A stretch of 51,424 nucleotides of DNA, taken from Candidatus Evtepia faecavium. Its GTDB lineage: Bacteria; Bacillota; Clostridia; Oscillospirales; Oscillospiraceae. Made by a program: the position numbers and the translations under genes. Below are positions 1-7,346 of the stretch, piece by piece. The notes under the pieces are model-generated. The model did not search any database and had not been told where the DNA came from. It was given only the letters and a program-made list of their open reading frames with translations. The first letter of the stretch is position 1. Each line of letters begins with the position of its first letter. The stretch covers positions 1 through 51,424 of the forward strand of contig DXDK01000088.1 of the NCBI GenBank assembly GCA_019115545.1, written 5' to 3'.

Positions 1-53
1 CCTTTGCTTTTCTCGTGCAGTTGGCAGACCGCACCCTTATTCTAAAGCAAAGG
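1..53. repeat. Inverted repeat at the window edge
   Basis: CCTTTGCTTT (1-10) is perfectly complemented by AAAGCAAAGG (44-53), followed by GAGTTTTT. It could be a long terminator-like hairpin of a gene left of the window or part of a mobile-element end. The left context is missing, so its role cannot be settled. Confidence 0.4.
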
Positions 54-93
54 GAGTTTTTCTGTCTACATCATCGCCATCAGGCTTCTTTTG

Positions 94-118
94 AACCACT
101 CGCCTAGCGAGTGGTTTT
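94..118 (+). terminator. Rho-independent terminator
   Basis: AACCACTCGC (94-103) pairs perfectly with GCGAGTGGTT (107-116) around a 3-base loop and runs into TTTTCTT. It would end a plus-strand transcript entering from outside the window. No gene lies between base 1 and this hairpin. Confidence 0.65.
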
Positions 119-130
119 CTTCATACAAAA

Positions 131-158
131 AAAGGGGCGGAAGGCTTCCGTCCCCTTT
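131..158 (-). terminator. Terminator of the HxlR gene
   Basis: AAAGGGG and GGAAG pair with CTTCC and CCCCTTT with one bulged base. On the minus strand the stem is followed by seven T (plus-strand A 127-133). It sits 4 bases past the stop codon of the HxlR gene. Confidence 0.75.
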
Positions 159-162
159 ACTT

Positions 163-516
163 TTAAGGAATGTATTTCATCCCCCACTGTGAAATAGCAT
201 AAAACACCGGCAGTAAGTCCTGCCCTTTCTCTGTGAGGAAATACTCTACCCGCAGCGGCATCTCATTATATTGAATGCGCTGCACCAGTTCATCCTTTTC
301 TAATTCTTTGAGGGCATTTGTCAGCGCCGTATTTGTGATTGGCTTTAGTCCCTTTTTCAGTTCACCGAAACGCATGGGGGATTTAATACAAAGCTCATAG
401 AGAATTTGCAATTTCCATTTTCCCTGGAGCATCTGCACCACCGGCATGACAGGGCAGTTTCCACCCTCGGTAAGAATGATGTCGCTTACCTTTTCTTTGA
501 ACTCCTCGTAAGTCAT
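163..516 (-). CDS. HxlR-family winged-helix transcriptional regulator
   Basis: A 117-residue DNA-binding regulator. The single domain shows the HxlR hallmarks: an N-terminal Cys (NCPVMPV), then GKWKLQILYEL, the RFGELKKGLKPITNTALT recognition region, and the wing with VEYFLTEKGQDL. Members repress neighbouring genes and often sense electrophiles or redox stress through the conserved Cys; here Cys21 is in that place. It is divergent from a flavin reductase gene, and paired inverted repeats (562-600) lie between them, so it very likely controls that promoter and perhaps its own. A terminator follows its stop directly. The effector is unknown. It lies in the lower-GC accessory part of the window. 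Confidence 0.93.
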   Translation of the reverse strand: MTYEEFKEKVSDIILTEGGNCPVMPVVQMLQGKWKLQILYELCIKSPMRFGELKKGLKPITNTALTNALKELEKDELVQRIQYNEMPLRVEYFLTEKGQDLLPVFYAISQWGMKYIP

Positions 517-561
517 CGTTGCTTCCCCGCTTTAGATCGGTATTGCTTTTGATACCAGGTA

Positions 562-605
562 CAAGTGATTTGCGTACTTGATTTATTCCGACAATCAAGT
601 ATAAT
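562..605 (+). promoter_or_regulatory. Flavin reductase promoter with HxlR-type operators
   Basis: A plus-strand promoter reads TTGATT (578-583), 16 bp, TATAAT (600-605). It overlaps ACTTGATT (576-583)-N9-AATCAAGT (593-600), a perfect inverted repeat, and the upstream arm CAAGT (562-566) pairs with ACTTG (576-580), also across 9 bp. Three alternating half-sites covering -35 to -10 fit repression by the divergent HxlR protein. Assigning the sites to HxlR is inference. Confidence 0.75.
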
Positions 606-666
606 AATTGTACCATCCTGGGCTGGGTATGTCAATCTCCAAATCACTCTGAAAGGATGAAACACG

Positions 667-1170
667 ATGAGAGAACTGAACATCATGGAGGCTACCGTTT
701 ACACCTCTCCCAATCCTCTGACCCTGATTTGCTCGCTTAACGAGGATGGCACCACCAACCTGGCTCCCATCTGCTTTGTCTCCTATCTCTCCTTTAATCC
801 GCCGATGGTGGGATTTGCCGCCGGAAAGCAGTCCCACACCGGCAAGCGTGTGCGCGAGACCGGAAAAGTCATCATCACAATTCCCGGCGAAAGCCTGGCG
901 AGTGCGGTGATGGCCTGCGGTGGCTCCACCGGCGCCACCACCAACAAGGTAGATGAGAACCACATTGAAATGAAAACGGTAGACGGCAGCGACATTCAGA
1001 TTCCGGCTGACACCCGGCTGGCAATGGTAGCCACCTTGCAGCAGTCCGTGGAGGTGGGAGACCACATCCTGCATATCTGCCAGGTAGACAAGTTCCTGGG
1101 GGATGAGGACAAAAAGGGTCTGTATGCCTGGAACGGCTTTGGAAAGGTCGCGCCTACGGCAGAAGGCTGA
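667..1170 (+). CDS. Flavin reductase family protein (FMN-binding split barrel)
   Basis: A 167-residue soluble protein of the flavin-reductase-like split-barrel family, which bind FMN and pass electrons from NAD(P)H or act as flavoprotein oxidoreductases. The fold is shown by the N-terminal NPLTLICSLNEDGTTNLAP strand pair, the FNPPMVGFAAG loop, and the EVGDHILHICQVDKF strand near the end. The start follows an AAAGGATG ribosome site. It is transcribed away from the HxlR gene and is followed after 28 bases by the radical SAM pair. HxlR/flavin-reductase pairs are common; the substrate cannot be told from sequence. Confidence 0.88.
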   Translation: MRELNIMEATVYTSPNPLTLICSLNEDGTTNLAPICFVSYLSFNPPMVGFAAGKQSHTGKRVRETGKVIITIPGESLASAVMACGGSTGATTNKVDENHIEMKTVDGSDIQIPADTRLAMVATLQQSVEVGDHILHICQVDKFLGDEDKKGLYAWNGFGKVAPTAEG

Positions 1171-1198
1171 ATCTTAAAACAGGAAGGAGGCGTCAGCG

Positions 1199-1888
1199 GT
1201 GGCTGTCTGCATCAAAGACTGTATTCAGAACATGAATCTGGTGATCGGCTGTACCATCGGTTGTAGCTACTGCTACGCCAGAAACAATGTCCGCCGGTTC
1301 CATACGATCGATGACTTTGAAAATCCGGAGTTTTTCCCCAATAAGCTGCGGCTGATGGAGAAGAAGCGCCCTCAAAATTTCCTGCTCACCGGCATGAGCG
1401 ATTTTGCCCACTGGCAGTCAGCATGGCGGGATCAGGTATTTTCCAAAATGGCCGAAACCCCACAGCATCAATATCTGTTCCTGACCAAGAGACCGGAGGA
1501 CATCGTCTTTTCCACTCCATTAGACAACGCCTGGTTCGGCGTGACTGTGACCTCCGGCAGGGAAAAAGTCCGCATCCAGACTTTACGGGAGTATATCCGC
1601 GGCGGACATTACCATGTGACCTTTGAACCCATGTTTGATGACATCGGTACAGTAGACCTCACTGGCATCGAGTGGATCGTCATTGGTACTGAGACTGGAC
1701 GCAGGAAGGGCAAAGCCGTCTCCAAACCGGAGTGGGTGTGGAATTTGACCGATCAGGCCCACGCCCTTGGTATTCCTGTGTTCATGAAGGAAGACCTGCT
1801 CCCCATCATGGGGGAAGAACAGATGGTGCAGGAGCTGCCCCCGGCCTTCTGCCGGGTATTGGAGGAACAGAAAGCATGGCGGAAATAG
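1199..1888 (+). CDS. Radical SAM mobile pair protein A
   Basis: A 229-residue protein starting at GTG, 8 bases after AGGAAGGAGG. It carries CTIGCSYC (CX3CX2C), the [4Fe-4S]/S-adenosylmethionine motif, near residue 20, then the family's conserved RRFHTIDDF, LLTGMSDFAHW and FLTKRPEDI blocks. It matches what I know as the 'radical SAM mobile pair' A subfamily (DUF5131/Gp37-Gp68-like), always found beside a second radical SAM protein and mostly on mobile elements. The biochemical function of the pair is unknown. Its last 13 bases overlap the start of protein B, so the two are translated together. Base composition is lower in GC than the core genes to the right. Confidence 0.88.
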   Translation: MAVCIKDCIQNMNLVIGCTIGCSYCYARNNVRRFHTIDDFENPEFFPNKLRLMEKKRPQNFLLTGMSDFAHWQSAWRDQVFSKMAETPQHQYLFLTKRPEDIVFSTPLDNAWFGVTVTSGREKVRIQTLREYIRGGHYHVTFEPMFDDIGTVDLTGIEWIVIGTETGRRKGKAVSKPEWVWNLTDQAHALGIPVFMKEDLLPIMGEEQMVQELPPAFCRVLEEQKAWRK

Positions 1889-2787
1889 TAGAAAACGGCG
1901 TCCTCATCCGGGACGTGGAGACAAAAAACATCATGACAAAGTCCGCCCTTCCAGTGGGCGGCTATTCGGTGAACCCCTACGTGGGCTGCACCCACGGCTG
2001 CAAATACTGCTACGCCTCGTTCATGAAGCGGTTTACCGGGCATACCGAACCATGGGGGACCTTTCTGGATGTGAAGCACTGGCCTGCCATCAAAAATCCT
2101 CGGAAGTACGCCGGGCAGCGTGTGGTCATTGGCTCGGTAACAGACGGATACCTGCCTCAGGAGGAGCAATTCGGCAACACCCGCAAGCTGCTGGAGCAGC
2201 TCAAAGGCAGCGGCGCGGAGATCCTGATCTGTACCAAATCCGACTTGGTGGTGCGGGACATCGACCTGCTGAAAGAGATGGGAAAAGTCACTGTTTCCTG
2301 GTCGATCAACACCCTGGATGAGGATTTCAAAAACGATATGGACAGTGCCGTCAGCATTGAACGGCGGCTGGACGCCATGAAGCAGGTCTATGACGCGGGA
2401 ATCCGAACCGTCTGCTTCATCGCCCCGGTTTTTCCCGGCATCACGGATTTCGAGGCCATCTTCCACCGGGTCAAGGACCAGTGCGACCTGGTGTGGCTGG
2501 AAAATCTGAATCTGCGGGGCGGCTTCAAAAAAGACATCTTAGCCTATATCCAGGAGAAATATCCTCACCTGTTCCCCCTGTACGATACCATCTACAACAA
2601 GGGGGACAGAAGATGCTTTCATGCCTTGGAGGAGCAAGCGAAGCGCCTTGCGGGAGAATATGATTGTCCTTTCGTGGACAACGAACTGCCCTACGGCCGG
2701 GCAGAGCCGGGGCATCCGGTCATTGTGGATTATTTTTACCACGAGGAAGTACGCGGCTCGGAGAACACCGGCCTTAGAAATCGGTGA
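1876..2787 (+). CDS. Radical SAM mobile pair protein B (SplB-like)
   Basis: A 303-residue radical SAM protein. I place the start at the ATG at 1876, preceded by GGAGGAACAG inside the end of protein A; an in-frame ATG upstream lies within protein A's coding sequence and has no ribosome site. Near residues 25-50 it has SVNPYVGCTHGCKYCYASF with the CX3CX2C cluster motif, then GSVTDGYLPQE and TKSDLVVRDIDLL as in the spore photoproduct lyase-like superfamily. It partners protein A. The substrate is unknown; the pair may act on nucleic acid or a small molecule, but nothing here decides that. Two strong hairpins follow the gene. Confidence 0.88.
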   Translation: MAEIVENGVLIRDVETKNIMTKSALPVGGYSVNPYVGCTHGCKYCYASFMKRFTGHTEPWGTFLDVKHWPAIKNPRKYAGQRVVIGSVTDGYLPQEEQFGNTRKLLEQLKGSGAEILICTKSDLVVRDIDLLKEMGKVTVSWSINTLDEDFKNDMDSAVSIERRLDAMKQVYDAGIRTVCFIAPVFPGITDFEAIFHRVKDQCDLVWLENLNLRGGFKKDILAYIQEKYPHLFPLYDTIYNKGDRRCFHALEEQAKRLAGEYDCPFVDNELPYGRAEPGHPVIVDYFYHEEVRGSENTGLRNR

Positions 2788-2804
2788 ACCCCCTTGAAGC
2801 CAAG

Positions 2805-2835
2805 TGAACCCCCTAACGCAAAAGGGGGTTCATTT
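2805..2835 (+). terminator. Terminator after the radical SAM pair
   Basis: TGAACCCCCT (2805-2814) pairs perfectly with AGGGGGTTCA (2823-2832) and is followed by TTTG. A direct copy of TGAACCCCC begins at 2785 and includes the stop codon of protein B, so an alternative pairing is possible. Confidence 0.75.
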
Positions 2836-2861
2836 GTATCACAATTCGGGTCATTTTCCAG

Positions 2862-2895
2862 GAAGCCGGCAATGTGGGTGCATTGCCGGCTTCTT
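2862..2895. terminator. Second strong hairpin, likely bidirectional terminator
   Basis: GAAGCCGGCAATG (2862-2874) pairs perfectly with CATTGCCGGCTTC (2881-2893) around TGGGTG. It lies between the radical SAM pair and the convergent 47-residue peptide gene, so it may stop transcription from either side. From 2896 to 2994 I see no gene. Confidence 0.65.
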
Positions 2896-2994
2896 CATAC
2901 AACAAAGAGCAGCCGCTTCCTGATGGAAAAAGCTGCTCTCAGTGGATGTATTTCGTTGTTTAAGTCGGCGGAAAACGCCCCGATAAATGGGATT

Positions 2995-3138
2995 TTATCT
3001 AAGCAACTCGCCTGCATAAGTTAAACCTTGATGTATACTGGTTCCTGCATTTTCAATCGCATTTGCTACAATGAATGCAGCAATTATAATTGCTGCCGCA
3101 ATCAAAATTTTACCGATTAGATTTTGATAATCCTTCAT
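2995..3138 (-). CDS. Small hydrophobic membrane peptide (47 aa)
   Basis: A short minus-strand gene: GGAGGGAG ribosome site, ATG at 3138, TAA ending at 2995. The peptide starts MKDYQNLIGKILIAAAII, giving one membrane-spanning segment over about residues 8-26 (Ile/Ala-rich), followed by a polar tail ending YAGELLR. An extended -10 (TGGTATAAT) lies 47 bases upstream of the start. Size, single helix and own promoter recall orphan small membrane proteins or type I toxin-like peptides, but no antitoxin RNA was identified and I do not recognise the family. It sits at the edge of the lower-GC accessory segment. Confidence 0.7.
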   Translation of the reverse strand: MKDYQNLIGKILIAAAIIIAAFIVANAIENAGTSIHQGLTYAGELLR

Positions 3139-3184
3139 TTTTCTCCCTCCAAATTCCGATTTGTCGCTCTGTCGTTTTAAGGAA

Positions 3185-3193
3185 ATTATACCA
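3185..3193 (-). promoter_or_regulatory. Extended -10 promoter of the 47-aa peptide gene
   Basis: The minus strand reads TGGTATAAT, a perfect extended -10 (TGnTATAAT), 47 bases before the ATG. No good -35 is seen at 16-18 bp, which extended -10 promoters can do without. From here to 3340 there is no gene; a GC-rich hairpin with CGCCG-ATAA-CGGCG lies at about 3250-3278. Confidence 0.65.
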
Positions 3194-3341
3194 TAAGGCT
3201 GTGAACAAATCTACATCCATTCAACCTGTCGGCGGCATGGTTCTCTCTGGCATACCGCCGATAACGGCGGCTGTATGCGAAGTTGTGGGATCGAATATTG
3301 ATACGGGCTATTGGGCAATGCACTGCCGCCAGTCCCCCGCA

Positions 3342-3370
3342 TTGATTTTTCCCCCGCGGCCCCTTATAAT
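3342..3370 (+). promoter_or_regulatory. Promoter of the second flavin reductase gene
   Basis: TTGATT (3342-3347), 17 bp, TATAAT (3365-3370), 33 bases upstream of the ATG at 3404. The match to the housekeeping sigma consensus is close. Confidence 0.8.
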
Positions 3371-3403
3371 AGAGGGGAAACCTTTGACAGGAGGCATGCG
3401 ATC

Positions 3404-3964
3404 ATGCGAAAGAATTTCGGCCCCAAGCCCTGGACCTATCCCCAGCCGGTGTTTATCCTGGCGGCTTACGATGAAAACGGCGTCCCCAACGCCATGAACG
3501 CCGCCTGGGGCGGCATCAGCGAGGAGAACGAGATCTCCCTGTGCATCAGCGAAGGGCACAAGACCACCCAGAACATCCTGGCCCGGAAGGCCTTCACCAT
3601 CAGCATGGCCGACGCCGCCCACGTGGTGGCCTGCGACTATGTGGGCATCGTCTCCGGCAACAACGTGCCGGACAAGATGGCCCGGGCGGGCTTTCACACC
3701 TCCCAGGCCGCCTTTGTGGACGCGCCGGTGATCGACGAGCTCCCCATGACCCTGGAGTGCCGTCTCATCCGCTATGAGCCGGAGACCTGCCGGCTGGTGG
3801 GGGAGATCGTCAACGTCAGCGCCGATGAGGCCATCCTGGACGGCCAGGGGATGATCGACCCCGACCGCTTCTCCCCCATCATCTTTGACCCGGTGAACCA
3901 CACCTATCGGAAGCTGGGGGAGGTCGTGGGCACCGCCTTTGCCGACGGCGCCCAGCTGGGATAA
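3404..3964 (+). CDS. Flavin reductase family protein
   Basis: A 186-residue FMN-binding split-barrel protein, distinct from the one at 667-1170. The start at 3404 has AGGAGG nine bases upstream; a longer in-frame reading would cross the promoter. It begins MRKNFGPKPWTYPQPVFI, a common start for this subfamily (often annotated flavin reductase or DIM6/NTAB-like), with PNAMNAAWGGISEEN and a central CDYVGIVSG strand that would form the FMN pocket. It probably reduces flavin or acts as a small oxidoreductase; electron donor and partner are unknown. A possible two-gene unit with the next gene, 37 bases on. Confidence 0.88.
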   Translation: MRKNFGPKPWTYPQPVFILAAYDENGVPNAMNAAWGGISEENEISLCISEGHKTTQNILARKAFTISMADAAHVVACDYVGIVSGNNVPDKMARAGFHTSQAAFVDAPVIDELPMTLECRLIRYEPETCRLVGEIVNVSADEAILDGQGMIDPDRFSPIIFDPVNHTYRKLGEVVGTAFADGAQLG

Positions 3965-4001
3965 TCTCCCCCGCCCCGCCGCTTCGTCAGGAGGGATTTC
4001 T

Positions 4002-5138
4002 TTGTCTTTTGACCTTTCCGAGTTCTATGAAATCTATGGCCACGACATGGAGATGGAGGCCCGCCAGGAGCAGGCGGTCTTCCAACAGAACCTTCTGGAC
4101 TGGGTCCAGACCTGGAGCGACGCGCTGTGCGCCCAGTATGACACCGTGATGGACCAGGTGAACGCCCTGGCCCCGGGGGACGAGGAACTGGCCCGGCTGG
4201 CCCCCTGCGTGGTCCTCCACGTGTGCCTCGCCGCCGCCCGGGAGGGGGCAGAGTGGGACCGGACCCTCACCTGCGGGGACGGGCAGACGGTCTCCCCTCT
4301 CGTGGTCAAGCCCTACCCGCCTCTGCTGAAAACCTTCCTGGCCAGCCGGCCCTTCCCCGCCGGGTACGAGGCCGCCGCTCGCTCCATCACCCAAGAGGCG
4401 CCCCTGTTCTATACCGAGGGGGCCCTCTCGCACGGGGTGTGCGGGAAGTTCTGGCAGAAGCTGGTGCCCTATCTGCCTGCCTATGCTCCCAGCACCCCGC
4501 TGCCCCAGCCGGTGGTGGATCTGCTCAGCGCCCTGGAGGCGTGCTATGCCATTTTCTCCGGCCAGGACGCCTCTGCCCAGCACAACGCCTGGTGGGAAAC
4601 CTTCTGCGCCCTCTGGGCCTATCTTTCCCTCCGCGCCCCCAACCGGGCTGCCGCGGAAGCAGCTGTCGCCCGTTGGGATGGCTCCCGGATCCCCCAGGCC
4701 TGCCGGGATCTTTTGGTGGCCGCCTATCCAGCGGTATTCCAGAACTGGAACACCCAGGTCCTGGAACAGGCCGACCCGGCGGAGATCCTGACAAGAATCT
4801 ACCCCGGGCACCCGGACCTGGCCATCGCCATGTGGCGGCTGCTCCTGGACACTGCCAGCGTCCCCCTGAAGGAGGATCCGGAGGCCGCGGAGTATCTGCT
4901 GTACGACACCATCGACGGCGTGCTCCTGCTCCGGGCCTGGCCCAGGCAGGACCACCTGCTCCCCCTTCTGAACCAGCTGGAGGGGGACGACGCCTTTGCC
5001 CGGCAGGTGTGCCAGAGCGCCTACGCGGGGGATCCCCAGGCACGGCTGCTGGAAGCCTGCAATGCCCTGGGAAAAGAGAACCTCAAAGACCACCTCCTCT
5101 CCCTGCTGGCGGAAAACCCCGCCTGGCAGGGGGCATAG
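4002..5138 (+). CDS. Hypothetical protein, 378 aa
   Basis: I do not recognise this protein. The best start is TTG at 4002, preceded by AGGAGG (3989-3994); an earlier in-frame ATG at 3939 lies inside the flavin reductase gene and lacks a ribosome site. The product is acidic, with no signal peptide or membrane segment, rich in Ala, Leu and Trp, and probably mostly helical: long amphipathic stretches such as LLDWVQTWSDALCAQYDTV suggest a helical-repeat fold. Codon use matches the core genes. It follows the flavin reductase by 37 bases with no terminator between, so it is likely co-transcribed. A strong bidirectional terminator follows. Confidence 0.75.
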   Translation: MSFDLSEFYEIYGHDMEMEARQEQAVFQQNLLDWVQTWSDALCAQYDTVMDQVNALAPGDEELARLAPCVVLHVCLAAAREGAEWDRTLTCGDGQTVSPLVVKPYPPLLKTFLASRPFPAGYEAAARSITQEAPLFYTEGALSHGVCGKFWQKLVPYLPAYAPSTPLPQPVVDLLSALEACYAIFSGQDASAQHNAWWETFCALWAYLSLRAPNRAAAEAAVARWDGSRIPQACRDLLVAAYPAVFQNWNTQVLEQADPAEILTRIYPGHPDLAIAMWRLLLDTASVPLKEDPEAAEYLLYDTIDGVLLLRAWPRQDHLLPLLNQLEGDDAFARQVCQSAYAGDPQARLLEACNALGKENLKDHLLSLLAENPAWQGA

Positions 5139-5156
5139 GAGGCTAGAGAAGTGGAC

Positions 5157-5196
5157 AAGGCCCAGCCCTCTCCCCGTAGAGAGAGGGCTGGGCCTT
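5157..5196. terminator. Bidirectional terminator between convergent genes
   Basis: A 16-bp perfect stem (5157-5172 with 5181-5196) around an 8-base loop. It separates the 378-aa gene from the convergent ABC permease gene. Confidence 0.85.
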
Positions 5197-5206
5197 GCTG
5201 TTTCTG

Positions 5207-7342
5207 TCAGCCCCCCTTCCGGTAAATGGTCACGGCGCAAACCTGCCGCAAGGTCAGGCGATAGACCAGGTAAAGCAGCAGGGTCACGCCCGCCACCACC
5301 GCCAGGCAGGTGAGCATCCCCGCCCCCTCGCTGGCGGTGATCCCCGCAGGCTGGCTGTTGGTGTACATGATGAGCCCATAGAAGGCGTAGATGAGCACCG
5401 TCCCCACCAGGATGGGCACCTGGAAAACCCGGCTCACCTGGCCCTTCACGGTCCGGTACAGGTAATCCGGGGGCGCCCCCAGGCGGCGCAGGTCGTCGTA
5501 CACCCGGGCGTTGGTGAGGGCGAGGGTCATGGACCGGGTGAAGGCGATGACGATCACCGCCGCAAAGCAGACCAGGGCAATGAAGATAAAGAGCATCAGG
5601 AAAACCGCCATGGTGGTGGCAAAGTCGTTTTGATCCAGCACCCGGAACTGGGGCATGTAGAGCCAATAGGCACGGAACTCCGAGGAATCGCTGTCGTCGT
5701 AGTCGATCACTGACAGGCCCCGGGCGGCGGCCTGCTGGGGGTCGTAGGCGTAGGGTTCCCCCCGCTCCTGGGCCAGGGCGGCGCCCACCAGGTCGTAGTA
5801 GTCGGCCACCTCCACCTCGGGGCCGGAGCAGGCGATGATCTCCTGGAAAAGGGCCTTGGCAAAGGGGTAGCTGGCCTCCACGTCGGCCACGTTGAAGAAG
5901 ACGTACTCCTCCGTCCAAAGCTCCGTAAGGCCCTGGGTGATGGCGGCGTAGTCCCCGTCGTCCAGGACGTAACAGCCCAGGAGCATGGTGTACCGCAGGG
6001 GCTCCGCCGGGGTGACCCGGAGAGTCTGCCGGGTGACCATGTTGGTGAGCACCGCCACGTCCCCGCCGGAGCGATAGCTGCTGCCCCCCTCGTCGTCCAG
6101 CACGTTGGCGCAGGTGCCGGGGCGCAGGTCCACCTCCTGACCGGTGAGGGTGTTCCAGTCGCTCTCGGAGAAGAAGGTGGCCCCCTTCAGCAGCTGGGTA
6201 TACTCTGTGGTGTAGGTGGTGCCAAAGGCGGTCTCCCGCTCCACGGAGTAGCTCCCATCCCGCCCCAGGGTGGCAGCGGTAACCTGGGCCCAGGAGGTCA
6301 GGTCCACGTCGTGCTCTGCCGCCAGGGCCAGAACGGCGTCCTGCTCCGGCAGGTCCTGGTCCCCTCGCCAGTGGTACTCGTAGTCCACCGGCCGCTGCTC
6401 AAAGGAATAGGCGCTGCTGCTGGACATCATGGGGGCATAGAAGCTGGCAAAATAGGCCCCCGCCACCAGCAGGGTCATCACCAGCATGTTCCGCACCGTC
6501 TGCCGGCCCTGGAACTTCATCATGGCGGTGGCAATGAGGTTTTTGTACCCCTTCCGTCGCCCCCAGCCGTTGACCACCGTGTGGAGCAGGAACATATACA
6601 GCCCCACCAGGGCCGGCGCGTAGCACAGGCCGGTGACCACTGAGGGGGCATACCAGTGAAACACCCGGACGAACACCGAGGGCATCAGGTTCCCCAGGGC
6701 CACCCCCGCCGCCACCAGGAGCAGGCCCACCGGGCCGTACCACCGCTTCACCGCCCGGATGGGTTCGGACTTGTGGGACTCCTGGATGATGTCCAGGATG
6801 TTAGTCCGGTCCACCGACCGGCTGGCCAGGAAGAGGAGCATGACCAGTACATACGCCCCAAAGCACAGGGGCAGCCCATAGGCGACCGGGTCGAAGGAGA
6901 GGGCCATCTCCTGGGAGTCCACCAAAAACCGGCGGAACAGCGTCCACACACACCAGGACAGCGGGGCGCCCAGCACGCCCCCCGCCAGGCAGGCGGCCAG
7001 GGCAATCACCGTCAAGTCCCGCCGCAGGGCCCCCTTCAGCTGCTGCCGGGAAGCCCCCAGGGCCAGGAAGATCCCCAGCTCCCGGGACCGCTGGCGGAAG
7101 AAAAGGCCAGCGGCGTAGGTGGTGAAGACCAGGCAGCCCAGCACCGCCAGGACGAAGACCATCATCACCTGTTTTCGGGAGTCGCCCCCCTCCGGGAGGA
7201 CGGTGAGAATGGTGGGCGAGCGCATCATACAGGCATAGGCGGTGATGAGCAGGGTGGAAAAGAAGGCACACCCCGCCAAAAGGGCGTATTGCCGCCACTG
7301 CTTCCGCCGGAGGTGGCGGTAGACATCGGAGAAGGTCTGCAT
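5207..7342 (-). CDS. ABC exporter permease, BceB/FtsX type
   Basis: A 711-residue integral membrane protein, the permease of a peptide- or antibiotic-type ABC exporter. The start at 7342 (MQTFSDVYRHLRRKQW) has AAGGAG upstream and lies 4 bases after the ATPase stop. A first helix is followed by an FtsX-type cluster with RQRSRELGIFLALGASRQQL, the typical coupling region, then more helices, a large extracellular domain (about residues 340-560) and a C-terminal FtsX cluster with LRRLGAPPDYLYRTVKGQ. Two FtsX cores plus one large external domain is the BceB arrangement used in bacitracin/lantibiotic resistance. Substrate is unknown. Divergent from a LytTR/GHKL pair. Confidence 0.9.
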   Translation of the reverse strand: MQTFSDVYRHLRRKQWRQYALLAGCAFFSTLLITAYACMMRSPTILTVLPEGGDSRKQVMMVFVLAVLGCLVFTTYAAGLFFRQRSRELGIFLALGASRQQLKGALRRDLTVIALAACLAGGVLGAPLSWCVWTLFRRFLVDSQEMALSFDPVAYGLPLCFGAYVLVMLLFLASRSVDRTNILDIIQESHKSEPIRAVKRWYGPVGLLLVAAGVALGNLMPSVFVRVFHWYAPSVVTGLCYAPALVGLYMFLLHTVVNGWGRRKGYKNLIATAMMKFQGRQTVRNMLVMTLLVAGAYFASFYAPMMSSSSAYSFEQRPVDYEYHWRGDQDLPEQDAVLALAAEHDVDLTSWAQVTAATLGRDGSYSVERETAFGTTYTTEYTQLLKGATFFSESDWNTLTGQEVDLRPGTCANVLDDEGGSSYRSGGDVAVLTNMVTRQTLRVTPAEPLRYTMLLGCYVLDDGDYAAITQGLTELWTEEYVFFNVADVEASYPFAKALFQEIIACSGPEVEVADYYDLVGAALAQERGEPYAYDPQQAAARGLSVIDYDDSDSSEFRAYWLYMPQFRVLDQNDFATTMAVFLMLFIFIALVCFAAVIVIAFTRSMTLALTNARVYDDLRRLGAPPDYLYRTVKGQVSRVFQVPILVGTVLIYAFYGLIMYTNSQPAGITASEGAGMLTCLAVVAGVTLLLYLVYRLTLRQVCAVTIYRKGG

Positions 7343-7346
7343 GGTC

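Noticed and set aside
2794..3024. 76-codon plus-strand frame after the radical SAM pair
   Set aside because: It consists of two terminator hairpins plus spacer and has no ribosome site; the minus-strand 47-residue gene partly overlaps and is better supported.
3987..5918. 643-codon minus-strand frame across a terminator
   Set aside because: It crosses the bidirectional terminator and overlaps the 378-residue gene and the permease gene in other frames.
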